Positions 33,990 through 42,876 are shown, numbered from the stretch's first letter. The stretch: 64,000 bases of DNA from Kineosporia mesophila (GCF_021129235.1 NZ_JAJOMA010000011.1:1-64000), one strand, 5' to 3'. Made by a program: numbers and translations. The notes: a model not told the origin generated them from the letters alone.

Positions 33990-35882
33990 TCAAGCGGGCA
34001 CGCCGGCGTCCACCCTTCCGGACAGGCGCGCCAGTTCGGCGGCGAGGATCAGGTTGCCCTGCGTGGTGAGGACCGATTCCGGATGGAACTGGAAACCGGC
34101 CAGATTCCGGCCGCGCAGGGCGTTGACGAAGGTGCCCGTGTCGTCCACCGCGAGGGTCAGCCCGTCGAACGGCCCGCCGGGGGCCGGCACCGCGAAGCTG
34201 TTGTAGAAGCCGACGTGGTGCGGCCGGCCGAACAGGTCGATCTGCCGCTGCCGGCCCTGGTCCGGGAAGGGGAGCCGGGAGACGCCGAGTCCCAGCGACA
34301 GGGAAAGGATCTGGTGGCCGAGGCAGATGCCCAGGGTGGGCAGGCTGACGGCCAGCCGGGCCTGGGTGAGGGAACGCAGGGCTCGCATGCGGCGATTCAT
34401 GATGTCGCGCGGGTCGCCCGGGCCCGGTCCGATCACGACCGGGTCGGCCGTGGTGGTGAGCTCGTCGCCGATCGGGCCGGAAAGGTCTTCCCACGAGTGC
34501 TCCGTCACGGCGAAACCCTGCGAGCGCAACAGGTGCCCGAGCATTGCGGTGAAGTCGTCCTCGGCGTTCACCACGTGTACCCGGCCGATCTGCGCCACCG
34601 GCGTGGCCGCCGCGGACGGCTGCAACCAGAAGCTGGAGAGGGTCTGGTTGCGTTCTGCGAGGAGCTTTTCCATGGAGTGGGGAGTCGCCGACGGGCGCGG
34701 GGCGCCGGTCAGGGCGGCCCTGATGCCGGCCAATTTGGCCCGGGTCTCGGCGAGTTCCGCCTCCGGCCGGGATCCTCGCACCAGGGTCGCCCCGGCGGCC
34801 ACCCGCACGCTCCCGTCCGGGGTGATCTCGGCGGTGCGGATCAGGATCGGCGCGTCGAGTCGCTGGCGGCCCTCGTCGTCCCGGTCGATCAGGGCGAGTA
34901 TGCCTCCGTAATAACCCCTTCCGCGTTTCTCGTGACGTGCGATCACCCGGCAGGCGTTGCGGATCGGGCTGCCGCTGACCGTGGGGGCGAACATCGTGGC
35001 GGTGAGGATCTCCCGCACGTCCGCGGTCGTCCGCCCCTCGATGACGTACTCGGTGTGGGTGAGGTGGGACATCGGCTTCAGGAAGGGGCCCCGCACGCGT
35101 CCACCGTTCTCGGTGATCGCCGCCATCATCTTGAGCTCCTCGTCCACCACCATCGCCAGCTCGTCGCGCTCCTTCGCGTCGTTGAGGAACGCTTCCAGGG
35201 CCGCCTCGCCGGGGCCGCCGCCGGCCGGGTGCCGGAGTGTGCCGGAGATCGGGTTCATCGTCACCACACCGGCATTCAGACTGACGTGGCGTTCCGGGGT
35301 GGCGCCCACCAGGGTGGTCGCCGGGGTGTGGAGCAGGAAGGTCCAGTAGGCGTTGCGCTCACCTTCGAGCAGTCGTCCGAGGACGCCCAGGGCGGCTCGG
35401 GCGCGCGGCTCCCGTTCGGTCTCGATGCGGCCGGTGAGGCTACGGTGAATGACGAAGTTGGAACCCTCACCGGCGGCGATCTCCTGGGAGAGAACGTCCC
35501 GTACCGTCCGCTCGTAGGCGGCGTCACCGACGTCGAAACCGGTTTCCCGGAAGCTGTTCGGGCCGTCCGGGAGGGCGTCCACCAGCTGGCCCAGATCGAC
35601 GGTGATCCGCTCGGCCACCTGGAGCGCGAGGATCGGGGTGCCGTCGTCGACCACGTCGAAACCGCGCTCGGTGATCTGCCGGAAGCCGATGGCGGCGAGC
35701 ACGGGGTGGGCCTCGTCGGGGGCCTGGGGAAGGTCCCGGATGTTCCTGACCTCAGTCGCCTCACCGATGAGGATCTCGGCCCGGGAAGGGTTTTCGCCGG
35801 GTCGATGGATCACTGCGAAGGCGGGGGCGGACTCCAGCCGGGACAGGACGGACGGGAGTTGCGGCTGTTGCTGGTGGCTCAT
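33990..35882 (-). CDS. trpEG: Fused anthranilate synthase TrpE-TrpG (PhzE-like architecture)
   Basis: 630-residue fusion that makes anthranilate from chorismate and glutamine. The N-terminal chorismate-binding domain (to about residue 420) includes PISGTLRHPAGG, DELAMVVDEELKMM, LTHTEYVIEG and the terminal GSPIRNACRVI block. The C-terminal class-I glutamine amidotransferase has LGICLGHQILSL with the nucleophilic Cys and FHPES with the His-Glu pair. The order resembles PhzE, but no phenazine genes are nearby, and a trp attenuator with Trp codons stands upstream, so primary tryptophan synthesis is the better call. The ATG at 35882 starts MSHQQQPQ; a start at 35930 would lie in the attenuator stem region. 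Confidence 0.9.
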   Translation of the reverse strand: MSHQQQPQLPSVLSRLESAPAFAVIHRPGENPSRAEILIGEATEVRNIRDLPQAPDEAHPVLAAIGFRQITERGFDVVDDGTPILALQVAERITVDLGQLVDALPDGPNSFRETGFDVGDAAYERTVRDVLSQEIAAGEGSNFVIHRSLTGRIETEREPRARAALGVLGRLLEGERNAYWTFLLHTPATTLVGATPERHVSLNAGVVTMNPISGTLRHPAGGGPGEAALEAFLNDAKERDELAMVVDEELKMMAAITENGGRVRGPFLKPMSHLTHTEYVIEGRTTADVREILTATMFAPTVSGSPIRNACRVIARHEKRGRGYYGGILALIDRDDEGRQRLDAPILIRTAEITPDGSVRVAAGATLVRGSRPEAELAETRAKLAGIRAALTGAPRPSATPHSMEKLLAERNQTLSSFWLQPSAAATPVAQIGRVHVVNAEDDFTAMLGHLLRSQGFAVTEHSWEDLSGPIGDELTTTADPVVIGPGPGDPRDIMNRRMRALRSLTQARLAVSLPTLGICLGHQILSLSLGLGVSRLPFPDQGRQRQIDLFGRPHHVGFYNSFAVPAPGGPFDGLTLAVDDTGTFVNALRGRNLAGFQFHPESVLTTQGNLILAAELARLSGRVDAGVPA

Positions 35883-35930
35883 CTGACGACCTGCTTCTGT
35901 CAGGCGCCCGCCGGGACCGGGCCCCGGCAC

Positions 35931-35961
35931 AAAAGCCGACGGCCGCCTCGACGAGGCGGCC
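35931..35961 (-). terminator. trp attenuator terminator (3:4 hairpin)
   Basis: On the minus strand a GGCCGCCTCG/CGAGGCGGCC stem (35941-35961) is followed by GTCGGC and TTTT ending at 35931. Segment 2 (GGCGGCCA, 35988-35995) can instead pair with the GGCCGCC arm as antiterminator. Segment 2 can also pair with segment 1 (TGGCCCGCC, 36001-36009, one bulged C) inside the leader peptide. Confidence 0.85.
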
Positions 35962-35997
35962 GCGAATGGGAGTGGAGCTACGCGAGATGGCCGCCGG

Positions 35998-36033
35998 TCA
36001 GGCGGGCCACCAGAAGGTGTGCGTAGATCTCAT
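35998..36033 (-). CDS. trpL: trp leader peptide, 11 residues with tandem Trp
   Basis: Short open frame from ATG at 36033 to TGA at 35998, encoding MRSTHTFWWPA. The two adjacent Trp codons are residues 8-9. A ribosome stalled there for lack of charged tRNA-Trp would cover segment 1, freeing segment 2 to pair with segment 3 and so prevent the downstream terminator. With Trp available the 3:4 hairpin forms and transcription stops before trpEG. Layout and segment complementarity match classical ribosome-mediated attenuation. The ATG lies eight bases from a GATACG -10-like box, so this peptide may be translated from a leaderless transcript. Confidence 0.85.
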   Translation of the reverse strand: MRSTHTFWWPA

Positions 36034-36096
36034 ACGTACACCGTATCGCATGCAGTTGGACGCGTGAGGGTCGCGCGGTGCCGATACTGTCGGATC
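36034..36096. promoter_or_regulatory. Divergent promoter region of trpL-trpEG and ugd
   Basis: 63 bp separate the two divergent start codons. A GATACG box (minus strand, 36047-36042) and a GATACT box (plus strand, 36083-36088) each lie exactly eight bases before the respective ATG. At this spacing both transcripts would begin at or near the start codon. Good -35 boxes are not evident. Confidence 0.45.
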
Positions 36097-37431
36097 ATGC
36101 GCTTATCAGTGATGGGGTGCGGTTACCTGGGCGCTGTGCACGCGGCGTGCATGGCGGACTTTGGCCACGAGGTCGTCGGTGTCGATGTCGACGAGCGGAA
36201 GATCGCCGATCTGACCCAGGCGAAGGCCCCGTTCTTCGAACCGGGGCTGCCCGAGTTGCTGCAGCGGGCCACCCAGTCCGGTCGTCTCTCGTTCACCACC
36301 GACGTGTCCCAGGTGGCCCACGACCCGCAGGAATCCACGGTCCACTTCGTCTGCGTGGGTACGCCGCAGCGGGCCGGTGAGTTCGCCGCCGACACCACCT
36401 ACGTCGACGCCGCGGTGCGGGCCCTCCTGCCCCACCTGCAGCCGGGTGACCTGGTGGTGGGCAAGTCCACCGTTCCCGTCGGCACCGCGGCCCGTCTCGC
36501 GGCGATGATCTCGCAGGCCGTCCCCGGCGCCCTGCTGGCCTGGAACCCGGAGTTCCTGCGCGAGGGTCACGCGGTCAACGACACGCAGCACCCCGACCGC
36601 ATCGTGTACGGCCTGCCCTCCGACCCGGACGACGCGGCGCGGGCCAAGGCCCTGCTCGACGAGGTCTACGCCAGCCCGATCGCCGAGAACATCCCGCTGC
36701 TGACGTCCGACTACGCCACCGCGGAACTGGTCAAGGCCGCGGCCAACGCCTTCCTGGCCACCAAGATCTCGTTCATCAACGCGATGTCCGAGGTCTGTGA
36801 GGCGGCCGGGGCGGACGTGTCGGTCCTGGCCGCGGCCATCGGGCACGACGAGCGCATCGGGCCGAAGTTCCTCGGCGCCGGTCTCGGCTTCGGCGGCGGC
36901 TGCCTGCCCAAGGACATCCGCGCGTTCATGGCCCGCGCCGGTGAGCTCGGGGCCGACCAGGCCCTGACCTTCCTGCGAGAGGTCGACGCGATCAACATGC
37001 GCCGCCGCACCCGGATGGTCGACCTGGCCCGCGAGGTGCTGCAGGGATCCTTCCTCGGCCGCAAGGTGGTCGTGCTCGGCGCCGCGTTCAAGCCTGAGAG
37101 CGACGACATCCGCGACTCGCCCGCCCTCAACGTGGCCGCCCAGATCCGCCTGCAGGGTGCCGAGGTCGTGGTGACCGACCCCGCCGCCCTGGAGAACGCC
37201 CGCCGCGCCTGGCCCGACCTGCACTACGAGGACAAGGTCGAGGTGGCGGCCGACGGCGCCGACGTGGTGCTGCTCCTGACCGAGTGGGACCAGTACAAGG
37301 CCATCGACCCGGCCCAGCTCGCCGGCATCGTGCGTCAGCGCAACGTGCTCGACGGTCGCAACGCCCTCGACCCGCAGGCCTGGCGCGACGCCGGCTGGGC
37401 CTACCGCGCCCTGGGACGTCCCCGGGTGTGA
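36097..37431 (+). CDS. ugd: UDP-glucose 6-dehydrogenase family protein
   Basis: 444-residue NAD-dependent nucleotide-sugar dehydrogenase, most likely UDP-glucose to UDP-glucuronate. The N-terminal Rossmann motif is VMGCGYLGAVHAACMADFGH. The active-site Cys lies in GAGLGFGGGCLPKDIRAF near residue 270, and the C-terminal UDP-binding domain includes VVVLGAAFKPESDDIRDSPAL. The ATG at 36097 fits the Rossmann start, though no ribosome binding site precedes it and the transcript may be leaderless. It is the first of many genes for surface polysaccharide in this half of the window. It ends before a strong terminator. Confidence 0.92.
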   Translation: MRLSVMGCGYLGAVHAACMADFGHEVVGVDVDERKIADLTQAKAPFFEPGLPELLQRATQSGRLSFTTDVSQVAHDPQESTVHFVCVGTPQRAGEFAADTTYVDAAVRALLPHLQPGDLVVGKSTVPVGTAARLAAMISQAVPGALLAWNPEFLREGHAVNDTQHPDRIVYGLPSDPDDAARAKALLDEVYASPIAENIPLLTSDYATAELVKAAANAFLATKISFINAMSEVCEAAGADVSVLAAAIGHDERIGPKFLGAGLGFGGGCLPKDIRAFMARAGELGADQALTFLREVDAINMRRRTRMVDLAREVLQGSFLGRKVVVLGAAFKPESDDIRDSPALNVAAQIRLQGAEVVVTDPAALENARRAWPDLHYEDKVEVAADGADVVLLLTEWDQYKAIDPAQLAGIVRQRNVLDGRNALDPQAWRDAGWAYRALGRPRV

Positions 37432-37776
37432 ACGAGACTGACTCCCGCCGTCACAAACAGGCGAATCAGGTTCAGCATTGAAGGAGGGTGAACCACCCTT
37501 CTGCGGGGTAGGGCTGAACGACTGGTTACCTCTGGCCCGCCCTGTCCCTGTCCGTCCGTGACGGCTACGATTGCCCGTGTGTGCCCCCGCCCCCCGTCGG
37601 GGGCACACACCTTTTGCGTCCCATTCGTGGTGGGAGGGCCCAGATCTGGCCTCTGCCAGTGGTCATCCCGTTGCTCAGGGCGACGGTGGGCGCGCGGTGC
37701 GCGGCGGCCGGTGGCGAAACTGCGACACGGCGGGCCGTAATCCACGGGTCTGGGCAGGTGACAGGACGATACTGAG
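37432..37776 (+). other. Gene-free region after ugd with nested inverted repeats
   Basis: No gene supported. GTTCAGC (37470-37476) pairs with 37513-37519, enclosing AGGGTG/CACCCT (37485-37490 with 37494-37499). About 60 bp further on is the strong terminator listed separately. The remainder probably contains the LCP promoter. Confidence 0.5.
37577..37614 (+). terminator. Rho-independent terminator downstream of ugd
   Basis: GTGTGTGCCCCCG at 37577-37589 pairs with CGGGGGCACACAC at 37598-37610, followed by CTTTT. It is a perfect 13-bp stem, 145 bp after the ugd stop. Confidence 0.9.
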
Positions 37777-39405
37777 GTGATGTCCGTTTCCCGATCGCCG
37801 GCCGTGAGGCGTCCGGCGCGCCCGGAAACGGGAACGGGTCATGCACTCCCGAGACTTCGCGTGGCACACCTGGACGAGGAAGTCGTCGAGCCGCTGGGCG
37901 GCGGTGGGGGGCCGCGGGGACCTCGACGGCCGAGCCCGCCTGATCCGGCGCTCAGTGCCCTGCGGATGCGCCGGTGTCTTTCCTTTCTCGCGCTCACGCT
38001 GATGGCCCCGGGCTCGGCGCAACTGGTCGCCGGGTCGTCCTCTCGGCACTCCGAGAAACTGAGCCGTGCGCGACTGGCGGTCGCGCGCGCGTCGTTACGC
38101 CTGTGGGTCTGCGCGTTGCTCGTGGCCGTGGGGCTGGCCGTCGTCGCCGTCGTCGATCGCGACCGGGTGCTCGGCCTGTTCACGCACCAGTGGGTGATCC
38201 GGCCGCTGGCGATCGCGCTCCTCGGCGGCGCGGTGATCTGGCCGCTGTTGCTGCTGGACGCCTGGCGTATCGGTCAGGCACCCGAGCTGACCCGCCGGTC
38301 GCGCCGCTGGATCGCGCTGCTGAGCGCCGTCCTGATGGTGGTGACGTTCGTTGTCCCGCTGGCCCTGGGGCAGCGGGTGTGGGCGGCGGCCGACCTGCTG
38401 TCCGGGGTGTTCGGCTCGGGCAAGCACTCGGCCGCGGTGGACGGCCGGTACAACGTGCTGCTGCTCGGCGGCGACACCGGGCCGACCCGGGTGGGTACCC
38501 GGCCGGACAGTGTGAACCTCGCGAGCATCGATGAGAACACCGGCCGGACAGCCCTGTTCAGCATGCCGCGCAACCTGCAGAACGTGCCCTTCCCGGCGGG
38601 CACCCCGGCCGCGCAGCGGTGGCCGCAGGGGTACGACTGCGGGGACGACTGCCTGCTGAACGCCATCTACAAGTACGGCAACGACAATCCCGCCCTGTTC
38701 CCGGGCACGCAGGACCCGGGCGCCGAGGCGATGATGCAGGCTGTCCAGGGAATCACCGGTCTCAAGGTCAACTACTACGTGATCATCGATCTCCAGGGGT
38801 TCCAGGACCTGGTCGACGCGGTCGGTGGCATCGATGTCGACGTCGTGGCCCGCACCCCGATCGGCGGTGGCACCTCGAAGATCCATGGCTGGATCGCGCC
38901 CGGCCGGCAGCACCTCGACGGCTACCACGCCCTCTGGTACGCCCGGTCCCGCGAGACCACGAGCGACTACGACCGGATGGCCCGCCAGCGCTGCGTGATG
39001 ACGGCGATGGTCAACCAGCTCGATCCGGCGACCGTGCTGGAGCACTTCCAGACCATCGCCTCGGCGAGCACCCAGGTGGTGGCCACGGACATCCCGGCCC
39101 GGCGGCTACCGCTGTTCCTGGAGCTGGCGCAGGGGGCGAAGGGCAACGAGATCGAGAGCGTGCAGTTCGTGCCCCCGCTGATCGTGCCGAAACACCCTGA
39201 CTACTCCGAGGTCCGGCGTCAGGTGACGTCGACGATCAAGGCCCTGGAGGGTGACCCGGAGACGGTGGCGAGCACTCCGGTCGTGACACCCTCTGCCACG
39301 GCGACACCCGCAACGGGCAAGGGTTCGTCCGAAGACGATGCCGCGCCGTCGGAATCGTCACGCAGCGCGGCCGTCAATGTGCGCTCCGTATGCGCTGCCG
39401 CCTGA
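37777..39405 (+). CDS. LCP family (LytR-CpsA-Psr) glycopolymer transferase
   Basis: 542-residue membrane protein expected to ligate undecaprenyl-linked glycopolymers to peptidoglycan outside the membrane. Three hydrophobic segments occur at about residues 108-126, 140-164 and 178-197, more than the single helix of the simplest LCP proteins. The LCP domain shows RPDSVNLASI, LFSMPRN, YYVIIDLQGFQDLVDAVGGI and the Arg-rich core YARSRETTSDYDRMARQRC. The C-terminus is a Ser/Thr/Pro-rich tail. The first GTG (37777) and next ATG (37780) are both possible starts. Its position between ugd and glycosyltransferases supports attachment of the local polysaccharide. Confidence 0.92.
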   Translation: MMSVSRSPAVRRPARPETGTGHALPRLRVAHLDEEVVEPLGGGGGPRGPRRPSPPDPALSALRMRRCLSFLALTLMAPGSAQLVAGSSSRHSEKLSRARLAVARASLRLWVCALLVAVGLAVVAVVDRDRVLGLFTHQWVIRPLAIALLGGAVIWPLLLLDAWRIGQAPELTRRSRRWIALLSAVLMVVTFVVPLALGQRVWAAADLLSGVFGSGKHSAAVDGRYNVLLLGGDTGPTRVGTRPDSVNLASIDENTGRTALFSMPRNLQNVPFPAGTPAAQRWPQGYDCGDDCLLNAIYKYGNDNPALFPGTQDPGAEAMMQAVQGITGLKVNYYVIIDLQGFQDLVDAVGGIDVDVVARTPIGGGTSKIHGWIAPGRQHLDGYHALWYARSRETTSDYDRMARQRCVMTAMVNQLDPATVLEHFQTIASASTQVVATDIPARRLPLFLELAQGAKGNEIESVQFVPPLIVPKHPDYSEVRRQVTSTIKALEGDPETVASTPVVTPSATATPATGKGSSEDDAAPSESSRSAAVNVRSVCAAA

Positions 39406-39610
39406 GTTCGGTTCCGGGAAAAGGAAAATCTGATGATGGACGACGAACACCGGCGTCGCACTCACCCTTACACGAATAAATTTGCTGTGACATTCTTGGC
39501 CGCCCTGCTCCGGACGTGCCTGATCAGGGGCGTCTGAAGCGAATTCGGCCCGGATGCCGCCGCAATCACCGCGCGAAGCACTCCTGCACCCCCGATAGGC
39601 TGGCAAGGAC

Positions 39611-40687
39611 ATGGACGGCCACCTGCCTGAGGCGCTCGGCGCCCACTCCGCCAACGATCAGCTGCCCGCTGACGCCCCGGTCAGCATCGTGCTCTGCGTG
39701 CTCAACGAGCAGCGGCATCTCGAGCAGGCCGTGCACCACGCGCTCGACCAGGATCACCTCGGTCAGCTGCAGATGGTGATCGCGCTCGGGCCCTCGAAGG
39801 ATCACACCGATCAGATCGCGGCCCAGCTGGCTGCCTCTGACTCCCGGATCACGCTGGTGCGTAACCCCGATCCGCACGGCAGCACACCGGCCGGGCTGAA
39901 CGCGGCGATCGCGGAGACCAAGCACCCGGTCGTGGTCCGGATCGACGGGCACGCGATGCTTCCGCGCGACTACGTCCGCATCGCGGTCGAGACGATGCGC
40001 GAGACCGGCGCCGACAACGTGGGCGGGGTGATGGCCGCCGAGGGGGAGACCCCGTTCGAGCAGGCCGTGGCCCGCGCCATGACCAGCAAGCTGGGTGTCG
40101 GCAACGCCTCGTTCCACACCGGGGGCACGGCCGGTGAGGCCGACACGGTCTACCTCGGTGTGTTCCGCCGCTCCGCCCTGGAGCGCGTCGGTGGTTACGA
40201 CGAGACCTTCCTGCGCGCGCAGGACTGGGAGATGAACCTGCGCATCCGCCGTACCGGCGGGCGGGTCTGGTTCCAGCCGAAACTGCGTGTCTCCTACCGC
40301 CCCCGGCCCACGGTCAAGGCGCTCAGCCGGCAGTACTTCTTCTACGGCCGCTGGCGCCGCGTGGTCATGCGCCGCCACGAGGGCACCGTCAACTTCCGCT
40401 ACCTGGCCCCGCCGCTGGCCCTGGCCGGTGTGGTGGGTGGGCTCGGGCTCGCCGCCGCCGGCATCAAGCCCGCCGCGATCCTGCCCGCCGGGTACCTGGT
40501 CGCGATCTGCGCCGGCTCGGCCTTCGAGGGCCGGGGCCTGCCGGCCGGGGCCTGGGTGCGCCTGCCCGTGGTCACCGCCACCATGCACCTCAGCTGGGGT
40601 GCGGGATTCATCCTCAGCCCGCGCAAGCTGGCCGAGCTGCCCAGCCAGATCGGCGGGCTCACGATGCCCGACGCGTCCGCACCCTGA
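39611..40687 (+). CDS. GT2 family glycosyltransferase (ExoA-like)
   Basis: 358-residue inverting glycosyltransferase with a GT-A domain and C-terminal membrane helices. VSIVLCVLNEQRHLEQAV opens the fold. The metal-binding D-x-D position reads RIDGHAML, LGVFRRSALERVGGYDETF is the acceptor-side block, and QDWEMNLRIRRTGG holds the catalytic ED/Q-x-x-R-W-like region. Hydrophobic segments near residues 265-310 place it at the membrane. Succinoglycan ExoA and similar enzymes elongate lipid-linked oligosaccharide; the sugar here is unknown. The upstream 205 bp contain an AT-rich stretch (39420-39500). Confidence 0.9.
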   Translation: MDGHLPEALGAHSANDQLPADAPVSIVLCVLNEQRHLEQAVHHALDQDHLGQLQMVIALGPSKDHTDQIAAQLAASDSRITLVRNPDPHGSTPAGLNAAIAETKHPVVVRIDGHAMLPRDYVRIAVETMRETGADNVGGVMAAEGETPFEQAVARAMTSKLGVGNASFHTGGTAGEADTVYLGVFRRSALERVGGYDETFLRAQDWEMNLRIRRTGGRVWFQPKLRVSYRPRPTVKALSRQYFFYGRWRRVVMRRHEGTVNFRYLAPPLALAGVVGGLGLAAAGIKPAAILPAGYLVAICAGSAFEGRGLPAGAWVRLPVVTATMHLSWGAGFILSPRKLAELPSQIGGLTMPDASAP

Positions 40688-40703
40688 TCCCTTTTGATTG
40701 AAG

Positions 40704-40737
40704 ACGCCCGCCCGCACGCTGACGTGTGGGCGGGCGT
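40704..40737. terminator. Bidirectional terminator between convergent glycosyltransferases
   Basis: ACGCCCGCCCGCAC at 40704-40717 pairs with 40724-40737 with one G-U type mismatch. Outer GAA/TTC bases extend the stem. It abuts the stop codon of the minus-strand gene. Confidence 0.85.
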
Positions 40738-40740
40738 TCT

Positions 40741-41907
40741 TCAGTGGCGGGGCTGGAGGCTCCAGCTCCGGATCAGCTCCGCGAACTGCTTGCCGTCGGT
40801 GCGCCAGTCCAGATCGGCCCGCGCCGCGTTCCATCCGGCCGAGCCCAGGCGCTCACGGCGCTCCACGTCGTGGCGCAGGGCCCGGATCATCGTCTCGGCC
40901 GCGTCGATGTCGCCGAACGGCACCACCGTGCCGCTGCGGTAGTGACCCACCAGCTCGGCCGCGGCCGCGTTCGGGGTGGTCAGCACCGGCACGCCGCAGG
41001 CCATGTACTCCATCACCTTGGTCGGCCGCGACACCGCGTAGTTCGGCTCGTCGTGCAGCAGCGCCAGCCCGGCCAGGGCGCCGGGCAGCAGCCCGAGGGC
41101 CCGCCGGTTCGGCACGAAACCGTGGTGCACGAGCCAGCCCTCGGCGTGGGCGAGGGCGATCGGCCCGGCCACGTCGCCGTCGGCCGGGCCGATCAGCTCC
41201 AGCCGCATCTGCGGGGCCAGACGGCGGCCCAGCTCGATCATCTCCAGCGCGCCCCGGGCCCGGGTGATCCGGCCCAGGTAGACCACGCGGTCGTCACCGG
41301 GCGGCGGAGGCTGGTGTTCCGGCACCGGAACGCTGTTCGGTACCACCGGGTGGTCCTGCCGGAACCGGCTGCGGTAGCCCTCCTCGGCCAGCAGCAGCCG
41401 GCAGCGGCGCTCGGCCCAGCGCTCGGCGGCGCGCACGGCCAGACCGGCCGCCGGACGCAGCGGGCCCGGCAGCCAGGACTTCATCCGCAGGGCCGCGGCG
41501 GTGTCTTCGTGCACGTCCCACACCACCAGCGGGGGGCCGTGCCGGTCGAGACCCGGCACGGCGAGCAGGAGCTCGGGATCGTGCAGCAGCACCAGGTCGT
41601 ACTCGGGGCCGATGCGGTGCAGCAGGCGGCGGGCGGCGGAGACCGCGGTGAAGCGCTGCCGGCCCGCGGCCCGGGGGAGTTCCAGCGCCGTCACCCCGTC
41701 GGGAGGACGGCGGTGCGTGGCCTCGAAGGGTGCGGCGTAGGTGACCTCGACCCCGGCGGCCAGCAGCGCGGTGAGCTGCCGGTAGCGGATGCGGGCGTCG
41801 TCCGGGTCGTGCACCACGGTCACGATGAGCACGCGGGGGGCGCTTGTTACTGACGGGAAAGCGGAAGAGGCCGTCGTGTTCAGGGGAGCGGAGCTTTCCT
41901 GAGTCAC
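40741..41907 (-). CDS. GT4-like glycosyltransferase
   Basis: 388-residue GT-B fold glycosyltransferase. The N-terminal half includes RVLIVTVVHDPDDARIRYRQ and DLVLLHDPELLL; the C-terminal nucleotide-sugar domain includes RVVYLGRITRARGALEMIEL and the E-x7-E-like region KVMEYMACGVPVLTT. Retaining transfer is expected from the family; donor and acceptor are unknown. It is the last gene of a minus-strand operon: dehydrogenase, ABC permease, ABC ATPase, then this gene 18 bp after the ATPase, which ties it to the exported polysaccharide. Confidence 0.88.
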   Translation of the reverse strand: MTQESSAPLNTTASSAFPSVTSAPRVLIVTVVHDPDDARIRYRQLTALLAAGVEVTYAAPFEATHRRPPDGVTALELPRAAGRQRFTAVSAARRLLHRIGPEYDLVLLHDPELLLAVPGLDRHGPPLVVWDVHEDTAAALRMKSWLPGPLRPAAGLAVRAAERWAERRCRLLLAEEGYRSRFRQDHPVVPNSVPVPEHQPPPPGDDRVVYLGRITRARGALEMIELGRRLAPQMRLELIGPADGDVAGPIALAHAEGWLVHHGFVPNRRALGLLPGALAGLALLHDEPNYAVSRPTKVMEYMACGVPVLTTPNAAAAELVGHYRSGTVVPFGDIDAAETMIRALRHDVERRERLGSAGWNAARADLDWRTDGKQFAELIRSWSLQPRH

Positions 41908-41925
41908 GACGGCCTCATCCGTGGG

Positions 41926-42876
41926 TCACGCGCCTTCGGCCTCGGTGTACGCCTCGATGACCTCGTCGACGCCACCGTCCATGATCAGCTTGCCCTGGTC
42001 GATCCACAGCACCCGGTTACAGGTCTTGGTGATCGTCGGCAGGGCGTGGCTCACCACGAAGACGGTACCGGCGGACTCGCGCAGTTCGCGGATGCGCTCT
42101 TCACTGCGCTGACCGAAGAGCCGGTCACCGACCGAGAGGGCCTCGTCGATCAGCAGCACCTGGTGGGAGACCGAGGCGGCGATGGAGAACCGCAGCCGGG
42201 CCCCCATGCCCTGCGAGTAGGTGCGCATCGGGTAGTCGAGGAACTCCGGCTTCAGACCGGAGAAGTCGACGATGTCCTGGTACTTGGACTTGACCTCGTC
42301 GAGGCTCATGCCCAGGGCCAGCCCACCGAGGATCACGTTGCGCTCACCGGACAGGTCGTTCATCAGCGCCGCGCCGACACCCAGCATGGTGGGGTTGGCC
42401 TCGGAGTAGACGGCGCCCCGCTTGGCGGGCACCAGGCCGGCGATGGCCTGGCAGAGCGTGGACTTGCCGGAACCGTTGGTGCCGACCAGGCCGATCGCGT
42501 CGCCCTCGTAGGCCGTGAAGCTGATGCCCCGCACGGCCTGCACCTCGTGTGCCCGGCGGACACCGGGAGTGCGGGCCAGCAGGCCCTTCTTCTCGGCGTT
42601 GCGACCGGTCGCACGCTTGCCGGTCGCGTAGACCTTGTAGGTGACGTGCAGGTTGTCGACGATCACCGTCGGCCGCTCGCGCGGGCCGACCGGCACCCGC
42701 GTTTTGATCTTCTTCAGGCCGGTGGGGCCGACACCCTTTTTCGCGGCCTTCTTGGCCGCCGGTTTCGGGGCGGCCTTCTCCTCGGCCGGAGGGGCATCCT
42801 GCCCGATGGTCTCCAGGTCTTCCCCGCTGCGGTCGGTGGCTACCGAACCGTTCTGGGAAGAGGTCTGCTCAGTCAC
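41926..42876 (-). CDS. ABC-2 polysaccharide exporter ATP-binding subunit (TagH/RfbE-like)
   Basis: 316-residue ATPase of a glycan exporter. Walker A is GTNGSGKSTL, the signature YSQGMGARLRFS, and Walker B VLLIDEALSVGD, the last two with the spacing usual for teichoic-acid and O-antigen exporters. The N-terminal 60 residues are Lys/Ala/Pro-rich and probably disordered. There is no long C-terminal carbohydrate-binding domain of the Wzt type, so export need not depend on a capped chain end. It overlaps the permease gene by eight bases. Mycobacterial galactan exporter Rv3781-Rv3783 is the closest functional analogue I recall. Confidence 0.92.
   Translation of the reverse strand: MTEQTSSQNGSVATDRSGEDLETIGQDAPPAEEKAAPKPAAKKAAKKGVGPTGLKKIKTRVPVGPRERPTVIVDNLHVTYKVYATGKRATGRNAEKKGLLARTPGVRRAHEVQAVRGISFTAYEGDAIGLVGTNGSGKSTLCQAIAGLVPAKRGAVYSEANPTMLGVGAALMNDLSGERNVILGGLALGMSLDEVKSKYQDIVDFSGLKPEFLDYPMRTYSQGMGARLRFSIAASVSHQVLLIDEALSVGDRLFGQRSEERIRELRESAGTVFVVSHALPTITKTCNRVLWIDQGKLIMDGGVDEVIEAYTEAEGA

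Noticed and set aside
33990-35882. Phenazine biosynthesis locus, from the PhzE-like fusion
   Set aside because: No other phz genes, and the leader has a Trp attenuator.
36106-37608. Long minus-strand open frame opposite ugd
   Set aside because: The plus strand gives a full UDP-glucose dehydrogenase with active-site Cys.
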